A DNA stretch of 45,941 bases from Helicobacteraceae bacterium (GCA_021163845.1 JAGGTH010000081.1:1-45941), one strand, 5' to 3'. Counted from the first letter of the stretch, positions 36,489 to 45,643 are shown. Numbers and translations are program-made. The notes: generated by a model not told the origin, from the letters alone.

Positions 36489-37439
36489 TTACTTGATAAG
36501 TCTAGCTAGTTTTGCCTGAAGTTTCAACCATAGTTTGTGCTCCATCAGAGGAAACCCACCGTAAGTTAAGCCACTCTGTGTGATCGACTTGGTCACTCCA
36601 CTTCGTGCAGCAAATTTTGTAAAAGGTGCGATCTCTAAATGTCCTGCTGTAGCACTCTGTCCACCCATGACAACATTGCGTCCAAGCTTTGTGGACCCGG
36701 CAAGACCTGATTGTGCTACAAGAACGCTATACTCACCCACTTCACAGTTATGCCCTATTTGAACCAAGTTGTCAATACGCACCCCTTTTTTGATGCGTGT
36801 AGCACCAAAAACAGCACGATCGATCGTTGTAGAACTTCCGATCTCTACATCATCTTCGATAATCACATTTCCGTTTTGATAGATCTTTTTGTGTTCACCC
36901 ATCGCGTTTGTCGCAAAGCCAAAGCCATCACTCCCTATCGTTGTATTGGCATGGATCATACAATCACTACCGATCATACAATCACGGTAGACAGTTACGT
37001 TTGGATAGATCACCGTATTATCGCCGATCACCGTGTTACATCCGATGTAACTGTGTGCTAGGATAGTACAGTTCTTTCCGATCACTGCACCCTTAGCGAT
37101 CTCTGCTTTATTTGAGATCTTGCTTCCCTCACCGATGATAGGTTCAGGCAAACTCTCATCTTCGATAAGCGGTGCGAACTTCTTTGAGAGCACTGCCATC
37201 TCCCAATATGGGTTTTGCACAACCAAAGCGACACAACCCTCAGGCACAAATTCTTGTGTCTTTGTATCTACGATAATAGCGGCAGCTTTGGATGTTTGAA
37301 TATCTTTGACATATTTTGAGTTTGCAACAAATGAGAGCTCAGAGGCACTTGCATCTTTGAGCGTATTCATCGCAGTTATCTCAAAATTCTCGCCCGTATA
37401 TTCTGCTCCAATGAGTGAAGCGATACTTTGGATATCCAT
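36489..37439 (-). CDS. lpxD: UDP-3-O-(3-hydroxyacyl)glucosamine N-acyltransferase
   Basis: LpxD adds the second hydroxyacyl chain in lipid A synthesis from acyl-ACP. The 316-residue protein has an N-terminal uridine-binding domain (1-98, LSFVANSKYV), a left-handed beta-helix of hexapeptide repeats (about 100-290) with the catalytic histidine His230 in VQIGHNCEVG (equivalent to His239 in E. coli), and a C-terminal helix. Start ATG at 37439 two bases after the ilvH stop. Its usual partners skp, fabZ and lpxA are absent here. Confidence 0.95.
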   Translation of the reverse strand: MDIQSIASLIGAEYTGENFEITAMNTLKDASASELSFVANSKYVKDIQTSKAAAIIVDTKTQEFVPEGCVALVVQNPYWEMAVLSKKFAPLIEDESLPEPIIGEGSKISNKAEIAKGAVIGKNCTILAHSYIGCNTVIGDNTVIYPNVTVYRDCMIGSDCMIHANTTIGSDGFGFATNAMGEHKKIYQNGNVIIEDDVEIGSSTTIDRAVFGATRIKKGVRIDNLVQIGHNCEVGEYSVLVAQSGLAGSTKLGRNVVMGGQSATAGHLEIAPFTKFAARSGVTKSITQSGLTYGGFPLMEHKLWLKLQAKLARLIK

Positions 37440-37440
37440 T

Positions 37441-37923
37441 TTATCTCTCGAGTGCTACAGCACCGCTACGTACTATCTCTTTTGGATTGTAGCGTTTGAC
37501 CATACTCAAAAAGTTATCCACTCTCTTTGGCTCATCTGCAACCATCGTGATGATCATATCATCGCTCACGTTGACGATCTTGCCATTATACGCATCACAA
37601 AGCGCTGCGATATCACTTACATTTTCTGTGATAGGAAACTTCACAAGTGCCATCTCTTTTTCTACAAGATCACAATGCTCATACACTCTTAAAACTGGGA
37701 TCAGTTTGTGCAGCTGTTTTGTGATCTGTTCTATCACACGTACAGAGCCTGATGTAACGATAGTGAGTCTTGAGTACTTACTATCAGGAATCGGTGCTAC
37801 TGTAAGGGATGTGATGTTATAACCACGTCCAGAGAAAAGGTCAGTGATGCGTGAGAGTACACTCGCTTCATTGACAACGATAACTGAAACAACTCTTCTT
37901 TCGCTATTTTCAATTTCAGTCAT
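37441..37923 (-). CDS. ilvH: Acetolactate synthase small (regulatory) subunit
   Basis: This 160-residue protein has an N-terminal ACT domain (about 9-80, VVNEASVLSRITDLFSGRGYNITSLTVAP) and a C-terminal regulatory domain. It binds valine and gives feedback control of the IlvI catalytic subunit. The size is typical. The ATG at 37923 overlaps the last base of the ilvI stop (TAATG), with AAGGAG about 9 bases upstream, so the two subunits are translated in a coupled way. Confidence 0.95.
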   Translation of the reverse strand: MTEIENSERRVVSVIVVNEASVLSRITDLFSGRGYNITSLTVAPIPDSKYSRLTIVTSGSVRVIEQITKQLHKLIPVLRVYEHCDLVEKEMALVKFPITENVSDIAALCDAYNGKIVNVSDDMIITMVADEPKRVDNFLSMVKRYNPKEIVRSGAVALER

Positions 37924-39620
37924 TATTTTTTCTCCTTCTTCTCTAGTAACATCATGTTAAATAAACTTCCTCCCGATGGAACCATCGGCATAACGTTTTC
38001 AAGTCGCTCAACTACAACGTCGATAAATGCAACAATATTTTTCTCTACAGCATCTTTGAGTGCCGCATCGAACTCCTCTTTTGTCGTAACACGGTAGCCT
38101 ATCCCACCAAATGCTTCTGCAAGCTTGACAAAGTCAGGCTGAACACTCAGATCTGTCTCAGAGTGACGCTTGTCATAAAAGAGTGTTTGCCACTGGCGAA
38201 CCATCCCAAGATAATTATTATTGAGAATAATATTGATAACTGGGAGTTTTTTCTCTACCGCTGTCATCAACTCTTGGCAGTTCATAAGGATCGAACCATC
38301 TCCTGTAAAGTTGATACTTATCTTATCAGGAGTAGCAGATTTGACACCCATCGCTGCTGGAAAACCAAATCCCATCGTTCCAAGTCCACCGGAACTTGTC
38401 CATTGGCGTGGACGTGTGAATGGATAAAACTGTGCAGCCCACATCTGGTGCTGTCCAACATCTGTAGTGATATTTGCATCATCACCAAGAAGCTCTCCAA
38501 CACGCTTGACAACCCACTGAGGCTTGATACGATCTGTATCTTCATGAAATGTGAGTGGATGTAACTCATCAAAGTTTGCGATCGTCTCTCTCCACGTCTC
38601 ATAGCGTGATGGATTGATATTGCCAACATGTGCAAGCATATCTTTGACAACACTGCGTACATCCCCAACGATAGGAAAGTCAGCATTGACAAGCTTAGAG
38701 ATACTTGCAGGATCGATATCTACGTGGATAACACCCGCATTTTTTGCAAATTCAGAGAGCTTTCCAGTTACACGGTCATCAAAACGCGCACCAAGAGCGA
38801 TCACGAGGTCTGTCTCACTCATCGCCATATTTGCCGCGTAACTTCCGTGCATCCCAAGCATAGAGATAAGATGTGGATCGTCATAACTAAGAACTCCACG
38901 TGCCATAAAGGTCTCAACAGCAGGGATCTGTGTTTTTGCAACAAGTTCACGCACCTCATACGATGCATTGGAGTTGATAATACCACCACCAAGGTAAAAG
39001 AGTGGACGCTTCGCTTTTGCGATCGCCTCCATCGCTTTTTTCACTTGACGAGGATTTCCTTTGGTATGTGGCTTATACGTTTCAAGCTCTACAGGTTTTG
39101 AATAATCAAAAGTCGCGATCTGTGCTGTAACATCTTTTGGAATATCCACATGTACAGGACCTGGGCGACCCGAAGCTGCAATATAAAATGCCTCTTTTAA
39201 AACACGCGCAAGATCAGAAGCATCTGTGACAAGATAGTTATGTTTTGTACATGAGCGGCTGATCCCAACTGCATCGATCTCTTGAAACGCGTCTGTTCCG
39301 ATAAGACTCATAGGAACCTGTCCACTGATCACGACAAGAGGGATAGAATCCATATACGCATCTGCTAGACCTGTTACCGCATTGGTAAAGCCAGGCCCAC
39401 TTGTAATCATCGCTACACCTACTTTTCCGCTCGCTTTTGCGTAACCCTCTGCCGCATGGACAGCTGCTTGCTCGTGGCGAGTAAGTATGTGGTGAAAATC
39501 AGTCTGTTTGTAGATCTCATCATAGACATTCATAATTGCTCCGCCTGGGTAGCCAAACACAGTGTCTACACCCTCTGCAATCAAAGCTTCAATGACCATT
39601 TGTGCGCCACTTATCTGCAT
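37923..39620 (-). CDS. ilvI: Acetolactate synthase large (catalytic) subunit
   Basis: This enzyme condenses pyruvate with pyruvate or 2-oxobutyrate in valine, leucine and isoleucine synthesis. The 565-residue protein has the thiamine-PP fold: catalytic Glu50 in TRHEQAAVHAAEGYA, the SGPG loop, the FAD-binding central domain and the GDGS...NN thiamine-PP motif (GDGSILMNCQELMTA). ATG at 39620 with AGGAG 8 bases upstream. ilvH follows with a one-base overlap; ilvA, which supplies 2-oxobutyrate, is upstream on the same strand. No leader peptide of an attenuator type is seen. Confidence 0.96.
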   Translation of the reverse strand: MQISGAQMVIEALIAEGVDTVFGYPGGAIMNVYDEIYKQTDFHHILTRHEQAAVHAAEGYAKASGKVGVAMITSGPGFTNAVTGLADAYMDSIPLVVISGQVPMSLIGTDAFQEIDAVGISRSCTKHNYLVTDASDLARVLKEAFYIAASGRPGPVHVDIPKDVTAQIATFDYSKPVELETYKPHTKGNPRQVKKAMEAIAKAKRPLFYLGGGIINSNASYEVRELVAKTQIPAVETFMARGVLSYDDPHLISMLGMHGSYAANMAMSETDLVIALGARFDDRVTGKLSEFAKNAGVIHVDIDPASISKLVNADFPIVGDVRSVVKDMLAHVGNINPSRYETWRETIANFDELHPLTFHEDTDRIKPQWVVKRVGELLGDDANITTDVGQHQMWAAQFYPFTRPRQWTSSGGLGTMGFGFPAAMGVKSATPDKISINFTGDGSILMNCQELMTAVEKKLPVINIILNNNYLGMVRQWQTLFYDKRHSETDLSVQPDFVKLAEAFGGIGYRVTTKEEFDAALKDAVEKNIVAFIDVVVERLENVMPMVPSGGSLFNMMLLEKKEKK

Positions 39621-39662
39621 GAAAAGTCTCCTATTAATATATATAAATTTAAAAAGGGGCTA

Positions 39663-39668
39663 ATTATA
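39663..39668 (-). promoter_or_regulatory. -10 element for the ilvI-ilvH-lpxD-tam run
   Basis: The minus strand reads TATAAT 43 bases upstream of the ilvI start, in the 91-base gap after the propeller-solenoid gene. There is no matching -35. An AT-rich leader follows. Confidence 0.45.
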
Positions 39669-39711
39669 GAGAAAGTGAACTATAATAGAGGTTAAAATGA
39701 AAGTTAAAATC

Positions 39712-41841
39712 TTAATCTAATATACTCTTTACTATCATGCTTGGTTTCCACATCTTTAAAACCCCGTGAGGCATAGTCTCGAGCTTGAGTTTAGAGTCGG
39801 GATATTCTTGTATAAAAAGCTCATAAAAGCTCATGATCTGATCTTGCAGACCAAACTGTAAAACAAACTTTTTGATCCCATTTTCTATTGTTTTCATCTC
39901 TTGTTTTTCTCGCATCGCATTTTCAAGTTGGACCATATAGCACCATGCAATAAGAGTCGCTATGTATCTGTATTTTGAGCTGATCTGCTTGTAGGCTACA
40001 AGTGTTTTTTCGATCCCCTCTATATTTCCCTGCGTTGCATAAAAATAGGCATCGACCACATCCTCATTCCACACTTTTTGAAGCTTCATCCCATCAGGGG
40101 TGTCGAGGAGCTCTTCATGAGTATCAAGAAGTGTGTATGCTAGTACGCTGTCTTTACTCTCTATTGCATTAAAGAACTTTTGCTTGAGTTCTATAAAGCT
40201 TATGGTGTCGTTTGCTTCTTGTGTAAAATCTGGAAAAAGTTTAAGAATGCGTAAAAGCTTGAGTGCCAAATGTGTTTCATCTGCACTCAGGTAACGATTT
40301 GCTTGGATGTAGAGAGAATCCGCGTAAGCTACAAGGGCATCATAATCGCTAAACTCTTTTAAGAAGGGATGTTGCTTGACTAAGCTAAAAACGATCACAA
40401 AATCTTTTTGTGCCAAAGATGTACGAAATCGTTTATATACACTTGCTTGACTCATAAGCTCTTGTATAAGCTTCGTTTTTTCACTTACCCCACGATAAGG
40501 GCTCAGTACATCCCTTGCTTTTTCGATCCCCTCTTTTGGATCAAGTGCATACTTGTGTGCCAGAGCCAAAGACTTTTTCCAGTTACTCTCCAAACTCGCG
40601 TAGAGTTGTGACTTTTTATACAGAGGGTTACTATTTGCCATAGAATACGCCAAAGCGATCTTGTTTTGCTCTACAAGTGCAATGAACTTAGGAAACTCCT
40701 TATAGCTTGTAAAAAGCTCTTGGGCTGTCTTCTTTTTAGCGCCTATTTCCATAAAAGGTTCTAGGAGTTTTTGTGCACTTTTTGTATCACCACTTTCTAA
40801 GAGTTCTCTTGCTTTTTCCAAGCTCTTTTCCCAAATATCTCCAAAAAGATTATAGCTCTCTTTGTAACGCAAGAGTGGATTGGTGTGCAGTGATCTCTCT
40901 ATCTTGGCATAGTTTTGTTCTTGAAGATATTTTCGATTTTCCTCTTCACCATAAAAGAGTTCATAGACCAAAACCTCACCACTATCCGTAGCTATCAAGA
41001 GTTGTTCTGTGCGTTCATCGAATGCTAATGTAGTGATGCTCGCACCAAGCTTTATATATTTTCTTGAAACAAGCTGGTAGCTTTTCATATCAAAAACGAT
41101 CACATAACCAAGCTTGGTTGCTACAAATAAAAGAGAGTATTTTTCATAATAAAGAACATCGCTCACATCATCATGGATCCCTTGGAGTCTACACAAGATA
41201 CGATCATGTTTCACATCCCAGATGATCGCACTATTTTGCTTATCAATACTTAGCAGTCGCCCTTTATCCAAGAACAAGACTTTCATCACCGCTTTACTAT
41301 GTCCTTTGAGCTTATGCTTTGGTGTCATAAGAGCCAAATGAAATAAAGAGATCGTTTTGTCATAACTCGCAGTTGCGACCCAATCACCATTGGATGAAAA
41401 GGCGATAGCATTGATGGTGTCAGCGTGGTGAGGGAGTGTAAGGGCGAGTTGTCCACTTTGTATATCGATCACAAAAGTGCGTCCATCTTCGCCACCTGAG
41501 AACATATATTTTTGTCGCGGATCGATCGCCACACAAGAGACCTCCCCTTGATGTCGTTGCACACGGGCGATCGCCTTTTTGGCTTTTGTATCATAGAGTC
41601 TGGATTCTCTTGCATCAGAACTGATCGTGGCAAAATAGGTACCATCAGCACTAAAGGCTATCGCTTGGGATGTAGCGTTGGAATGCTCTATATTGACCTT
41701 AAACCCTCCAAGGGTCTCCATGCTCTTTGGATCAACATAGCGTATCGTCGTCTGAGCATCGACTAAAAGCCAACGCTTCTCATCGAGAAACTCACACAAA
41801 AGGATCGGCTTTGAAAAATTTGTAATGGTACTTGCTTGCAC
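39712..41841 (-). CDS. WD40 beta-propeller plus alpha-solenoid protein
   Basis: The 709-residue cytoplasmic protein has no signal peptide. Residues 1-300 form a WD40-like propeller of about seven blades; clear units end in DGRTFVIDIQS, YDKTISLFHL and NSAIIWDVKH. Residues 334-672 are all-helical and built from four units of about 85 residues, aligned on Trp337, Trp421, Tyr506 and Trp591, each with a helix like WxKSLxxA, an ALxLL helix and a KFxxxIExKDxxLAYSLL helix. This propeller-then-solenoid order is like that of eukaryotic coat and nuclear pore scaffold proteins, but I claim no homology. GTG start at 41841 with GGGAG 9 bases upstream, 6 bases after ilvA. Function unknown. Confidence 0.7.
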   Translation of the reverse strand: MQASTITNFSKPILLCEFLDEKRWLLVDAQTTIRYVDPKSMETLGGFKVNIEHSNATSQAIAFSADGTYFATISSDARESRLYDTKAKKAIARVQRHQGEVSCVAIDPRQKYMFSGGEDGRTFVIDIQSGQLALTLPHHADTINAIAFSSNGDWVATASYDKTISLFHLALMTPKHKLKGHSKAVMKVLFLDKGRLLSIDKQNSAIIWDVKHDRILCRLQGIHDDVSDVLYYEKYSLLFVATKLGYVIVFDMKSYQLVSRKYIKLGASITTLAFDERTEQLLIATDSGEVLVYELFYGEEENRKYLQEQNYAKIERSLHTNPLLRYKESYNLFGDIWEKSLEKARELLESGDTKSAQKLLEPFMEIGAKKKTAQELFTSYKEFPKFIALVEQNKIALAYSMANSNPLYKKSQLYASLESNWKKSLALAHKYALDPKEGIEKARDVLSPYRGVSEKTKLIQELMSQASVYKRFRTSLAQKDFVIVFSLVKQHPFLKEFSDYDALVAYADSLYIQANRYLSADETHLALKLLRILKLFPDFTQEANDTISFIELKQKFFNAIESKDSVLAYTLLDTHEELLDTPDGMKLQKVWNEDVVDAYFYATQGNIEGIEKTLVAYKQISSKYRYIATLIAWCYMVQLENAMREKQEMKTIENGIKKFVLQFGLQDQIMSFYELFIQEYPDSKLKLETMPHGVLKMWKPSMIVKSILD

Positions 41842-41847
41842 GAAGCA

Positions 41848-43050
41848 CTACTCCCTTAAATAACCCTCTTTTTGCAAGAGGGAACGGATACGCTCTTGGT
41901 GTTCTTCCCCTTTTGTCTCCATATGCACGGTCACATTTGCATCTCCATAATCAAGAGAGATAGAGGTTCTATCATAAGCGATATGGACAATATTGGCATC
42001 AAGATCTTTAAGTATCTCTGTAAAACGCATAAGTGAACCTGGCTTGTCTACAAGGGTCACTGTAAGCTTCATCTTTCTTCCAGATTTGAGCAAACCTTTT
42101 TCGATGATGACTGAGAGAAGCGTTACATCCATATTTCCACCACTGAGCACGATCGCTATCTTTTTACCTTTGAGATGTGCAAGCTTATCGTGTAAAAGAG
42201 CCGCAACACCTACAGCACCCGCACCCTCTACCACAAGCTTTTGCTTCTCGAGTAAAAATAAAATTGCACTCGCGATCTCTGCATCATCTACACTAATAAA
42301 GCGATCGACACACTCTATAATATGTGGAAGTGTAATGTTTGATGTATCACGTACAGCGATCCCATCGGCAATAGTGCGCACTTGTGTGGAGTCTATCGGT
42401 GTCTTTGCCTCATAGGAGTTTTTGAGCGCTGGGGCACCTGTCGCACTCACAGCGATCACCTCTATCTTTGGGTTGAGCGCTTTAATGGCACTTGCCATTC
42501 CAGAGATCAGACCACCGCCACCAGCTGGGATCACCACAGCATCAAGATCTGCACATGAGTCTAGGATCTCTAGAGCGATCGTGCCCTGCCCTGCGATCAC
42601 CGCTTCATCTTCAAAAGGGTGCACAAAAGTCAAAGAATTCTTCGCACCATAATCAAGGGCATACGCATACGCTTCATCATAGTTACTCCCCGCCAAGATC
42701 ACCTCTGCACCAAAATGCTTGACACCGTTGATCTTTGTAAGAGGAGTAGAATCAGGCATCACGATCACCGCGCGAATGCCAAACTTGAGTGCGGACATCG
42801 CTACACCTTGCGCATGGTTGCCTGCACTCGCTGCTACTACGCCACATGCACGTTGTGCATCACTCAGACTTGCTATTTTGTTATAAGCTCCACGGATCTT
42901 AAACGCACCCGTAACTTGAAGATTCTCTTTTTTGAGATACACGTCACTCCCGCTGAGCTGGCTAAGATGAGGCGCGTAAGAGAAAGGTGTATTAACAACT
43001 ACGCCAGAGATTCTCTCTTTTGCTTCATATATTTTTTGTAAATCTACCAA
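41848..43050 (-). CDS. ilvA: Threonine ammonia-lyase (threonine deaminase) with ACT domain
   Basis: IlvA turns threonine into 2-oxobutyrate and ammonia, the first step to isoleucine. The 400-residue PLP enzyme has Lys51 in LQVTGAFKIRGAYNK, the AASAGNHAQG and PAGGGGLISG phosphate-binding loops, and a single C-terminal ACT domain (about 325-400, LTVTLVDKPGSLMRFTEIL). That single-ACT layout fits the short form, not the longer E. coli IlvA. TTG start at 43050 with AAGG about 9 bases upstream. ilvI-ilvH lie downstream, past the propeller-solenoid gene. Confidence 0.94.
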   Translation of the reverse strand: MVDLQKIYEAKERISGVVVNTPFSYAPHLSQLSGSDVYLKKENLQVTGAFKIRGAYNKIASLSDAQRACGVVAASAGNHAQGVAMSALKFGIRAVIVMPDSTPLTKINGVKHFGAEVILAGSNYDEAYAYALDYGAKNSLTFVHPFEDEAVIAGQGTIALEILDSCADLDAVVIPAGGGGLISGMASAIKALNPKIEVIAVSATGAPALKNSYEAKTPIDSTQVRTIADGIAVRDTSNITLPHIIECVDRFISVDDAEIASAILFLLEKQKLVVEGAGAVGVAALLHDKLAHLKGKKIAIVLSGGNMDVTLLSVIIEKGLLKSGRKMKLTVTLVDKPGSLMRFTEILKDLDANIVHIAYDRTSISLDYGDANVTVHMETKGEEHQERIRSLLQKEGYLRE

Positions 43051-43064
43051 TGAATCAAACCTTT

Positions 43065-43490
43065 TTAGAGTGATCTATGTTCAACCATAGAGCACATATT
43101 TTGTACCACTTGCATCCCTGCATCTTGGGCTTTTTTCGCCGCTTCGTTATTGACGATACCTTTTTGTGCCCAAAAGACATCTACATCCCCACGTGCTATA
43201 CATGCATCGGCGATAGGATCAAGCGCATCAGGCTTTCTAAAGATATTGACCATATCCACTTTCTCAGGGATCTCAGCTAAAGAACGATATACTTTTTCGC
43301 CTAAGATAGTCTCCTCTTTTGGATACACAGGAATAATTTTAAAACCTTGAGACTGTAAATATGCAGCTACTCTATGGCTATCTTTGGATGAATCAGGTGA
43401 GAGTCCTAAAACTGCAATTGTTTTGATTGAGCTAAAAATATCTTTAATTTGTTCTTTGTTTGCATTTATACTTGGAAATTCACACTCCAT
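43065..43490 (-). CDS. CoA-binding Rossmann-fold protein (YccU type)
   Basis: This 141-residue protein has the CoA_binding_2 fold: TIAVLGLSPDSSKDSHRVAAYLQSQGFKIIPVYP at the start and VDVFWAQKGIVNNEAAKKAQDAG near the end. This family resembles the CoA-binding domain of succinyl-CoA synthetase alone and has no settled role. I prefer the second ATG (43490), with AAGG 7 bases upstream, over ATG 43496, which is only 1 base from it. It is 14 bases before ilvA and probably leads the ilvA transcript, with a good -10 upstream. Confidence 0.85.
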   Translation of the reverse strand: MECEFPSINANKEQIKDIFSSIKTIAVLGLSPDSSKDSHRVAAYLQSQGFKIIPVYPKEETILGEKVYRSLAEIPEKVDMVNIFRKPDALDPIADACIARGDVDVFWAQKGIVNNEAAKKAQDAGMQVVQNMCSMVEHRSL

Positions 43491-43521
43491 TTTCATACCT
43501 TTATAATTAAAATGAGAAGAG

Positions 43522-43527
43522 ATTATA
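43522..43527 (-). promoter_or_regulatory. -10 element for the CoA-binding protein - ilvA - propeller run
   Basis: The minus strand reads TATAAT 32 bases upstream of the chosen start, in the divergent gap with the PAS-GGDEF-EAL gene. A TTGAGC lies 19 bases further up, a loose -35. Confidence 0.45.
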
Positions 43528-43583
43528 TCAAAATTAGGACTGAGATGCTCAATAGATTAGAAAAACCCCTCTAAGCTAAGAGA

Positions 43584-43592
43584 TGCTAGAAT
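43584..43592 (+). promoter_or_regulatory. Extended -10 for the PAS-GGDEF-EAL gene
   Basis: TGCTAGAAT lies 33 bases before the ATG at 43626. This is the same 9-mer found upstream of the degenerate GGDEF/EAL regulator gene. Confidence 0.45.
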
Positions 43593-43625
43593 CTTGAAAA
43601 GTCTGCATATAAAGAGTGGCTCATT

Positions 43626-45593
43626 ATGATTATCAATAAGTCTCAAGGTATCAAAAACAGTTTGAAAATATCTACCATCTATTTCACAATAGGTATACTT
43701 TGGATTTTTCTCTCTGACAATATCCTTTCATTATTTACCAACTCCTCTTATGAAGTTACCCTTTTACAAACCTATAAGGGGTGGTTTTATGTTTTTATCA
43801 CCTCAGTTATTTTATTTTTTCTTGTCTCTCATTACTTTCGTACGATGCATCATCAATATCTTCAAAATATCGAAGAAGTCAAAAAGCACAAAGAAACTAT
43901 CAAAGCTTCACAGCAAGAACTTTCAAGATACGACAAGCTTCTGCACACTATCATCAACAGCTCTCCTGACGCTATCTATGCAAAAGATCGAGAGGGAAAA
44001 TATATTCTTTTTAACGAAGCATCTGCAAAGATAACAGGAGTACCTAAAGAAAAAGTACTCGGTCAAACAGACGAGGCTCTTTTTCCAAAAGCGATAGCTC
44101 AAGAACTACAACAAACAGAGCAGTCGATTATAAAAAATGGAGAGATCATTCAAATAGAAGAGATAGTTACTGTAGACAAAGGTGAGACAAAAACTTTTCA
44201 CGCCACGAAAGGTCCACTCAAAGGAAATAAAGGTACTGTTTTTGGAACATTTGGCATCTCTCGTGATATTACAGCGCAAAAAGAGTACGAAAAACATCTC
44301 ATTGAATCAAAAGAGAAGTTTTATAAACTCTCATATATCGACACACTTACCAAGCTTCCAAATCGACTCTTTATCTCTGAAAAGATCAGCGAAAAAATAG
44401 AACAAAAGCAGCCATTTAGCCTTATATTTCTTGATCTAGACGAATTTAAGATGATGAATGATTCGTATGGGCATAGGTTTGGGGATAAGATACTCACAGA
44501 GATCGCACATACGCTTCAAGATGTTTTTGGCTCCGATACATTTATCGCACGCATGGGTGGTGATGAATTTGGAGTTATTTATGAGTGTGTAGAAAAAGAG
44601 AAGATCCAAAAAACCATGGATCTTCTTTATGCGCGACTCAACGATCCTTTTGAGCTTGATCTCATCGATGTCTACATCACTGCAAGTGCTGGTATCTGTC
44701 TCTATCCAGAGGATGCAACAACGATGGAAGAGATGTATCAAGCAGCAGATGTAACAATGTACAACGCAAAAAAGATCGGTAAAAATAGATTTAGTTTTTA
44801 TGACGAACAGTTTACGCAAGACACCCTTTTTCATACACAGATCGTTACAAATCTCAAGCAAGCACTTGACACAAATCAACTTGAACTCTATTTTCAATCT
44901 CAAAACAAAAGTTCTACACACGATATCGTAGGGTTTGAAGCACTTTTGAGATGGAGATCAAAAGGGGAGATGATACCGCCTGATGTTTTTATTCCGATTG
45001 CGGAGCAGACTACACTTATCATTGAGATAGGCAATTTTGTTTTACAAAGAGGTTTTGAAACGATAGTTAAATGGAGAAAAATGGGGCTTCTTTCACAACG
45101 TGTAGCGATCAATATATCTGCACGCCACCTTATGCATGTGGACTTTATCTCTAAACTCAAATCACTCTTAAAGCGAACAGAGTGTCTTGCTTCTTGGGTA
45201 GAGATAGAGATCACAGAAAGTTCTGTTCTTGAAAATCCAGAACTCACTATCAAGATCTTAAAACAACTCAAAACACTTGGATTTCATATCTCTATGGATG
45301 ATTTTGGGACAGGCTATTCTTCGCTCTCTTATCTCAAAAACCTCCCTATAGATAAACTCAAGATCGATAGATCTTTTATCACCAATATCAAAGATGAACC
45401 GAAAAATCAGATCATTGTCAAAACGATCATCTTCTTGGCAAAAGAGCTTGGGCTTCATGTGCTAGCAGAAGGTGTAGAGCTACAAGAAGAGCTTGATTTT
45501 CTCATAGAAAACAAGATCGACTCTATTCAAGGCTACTACTACACAAAACCTCTGCCTGAGGTGGAAATGCTGAAGTTGCTTCAAGGTAAATAA
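43626..45593 (+). CDS. Membrane PAS-GGDEF-EAL protein (cyclic di-GMP synthesis/hydrolysis)
   Basis: The 655-residue protein has two membrane helices (about 13-37 and 51-70) that flank a short periplasmic loop, a PAS domain (about 103-215, SSPDAIYAKDREGKYILFNEAS), a GGDEF domain (235-395) with the intact motif GGDEF at 311-315, and an EAL domain (405-655). The EAL domain has FEALLRW (437-443), AINISARHL, EIEITESS, MDDFGTGYSS, LKIDRSF, AEGVE and QGYYYTKP, all intact. Both diguanylate cyclase and phosphodiesterase activity are plausible, with PAS sensing as the switch; which one dominates is not readable. ATG at 43626 with AGAGTGG 6 bases upstream. It is likely monocistronic or leads the following gene. 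Confidence 0.93.
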   Translation: MIINKSQGIKNSLKISTIYFTIGILWIFLSDNILSLFTNSSYEVTLLQTYKGWFYVFITSVILFFLVSHYFRTMHHQYLQNIEEVKKHKETIKASQQELSRYDKLLHTIINSSPDAIYAKDREGKYILFNEASAKITGVPKEKVLGQTDEALFPKAIAQELQQTEQSIIKNGEIIQIEEIVTVDKGETKTFHATKGPLKGNKGTVFGTFGISRDITAQKEYEKHLIESKEKFYKLSYIDTLTKLPNRLFISEKISEKIEQKQPFSLIFLDLDEFKMMNDSYGHRFGDKILTEIAHTLQDVFGSDTFIARMGGDEFGVIYECVEKEKIQKTMDLLYARLNDPFELDLIDVYITASAGICLYPEDATTMEEMYQAADVTMYNAKKIGKNRFSFYDEQFTQDTLFHTQIVTNLKQALDTNQLELYFQSQNKSSTHDIVGFEALLRWRSKGEMIPPDVFIPIAEQTTLIIEIGNFVLQRGFETIVKWRKMGLLSQRVAINISARHLMHVDFISKLKSLLKRTECLASWVEIEITESSVLENPELTIKILKQLKTLGFHISMDDFGTGYSSLSYLKNLPIDKLKIDRSFITNIKDEPKNQIIVKTIIFLAKELGLHVLAEGVELQEELDFLIENKIDSIQGYYYTKPLPEVEMLKLLQGK

Positions 45594-45643
45594 AAAGAGC
45601 AAGTATAAGATTTGCATATGTATTTGAAAAACAAAGAGAGATT

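Noticed and set aside
39693-39720. A tiny plus-strand ORF (ATG to TAA, 7 codons) preceded by AGAGG and TATAAT
   Set aside because: It looks like a leader peptide, but the -10 is too close to the ribosome binding site for a transcript to include both, and it points away from ilvI into the end of the propeller gene.
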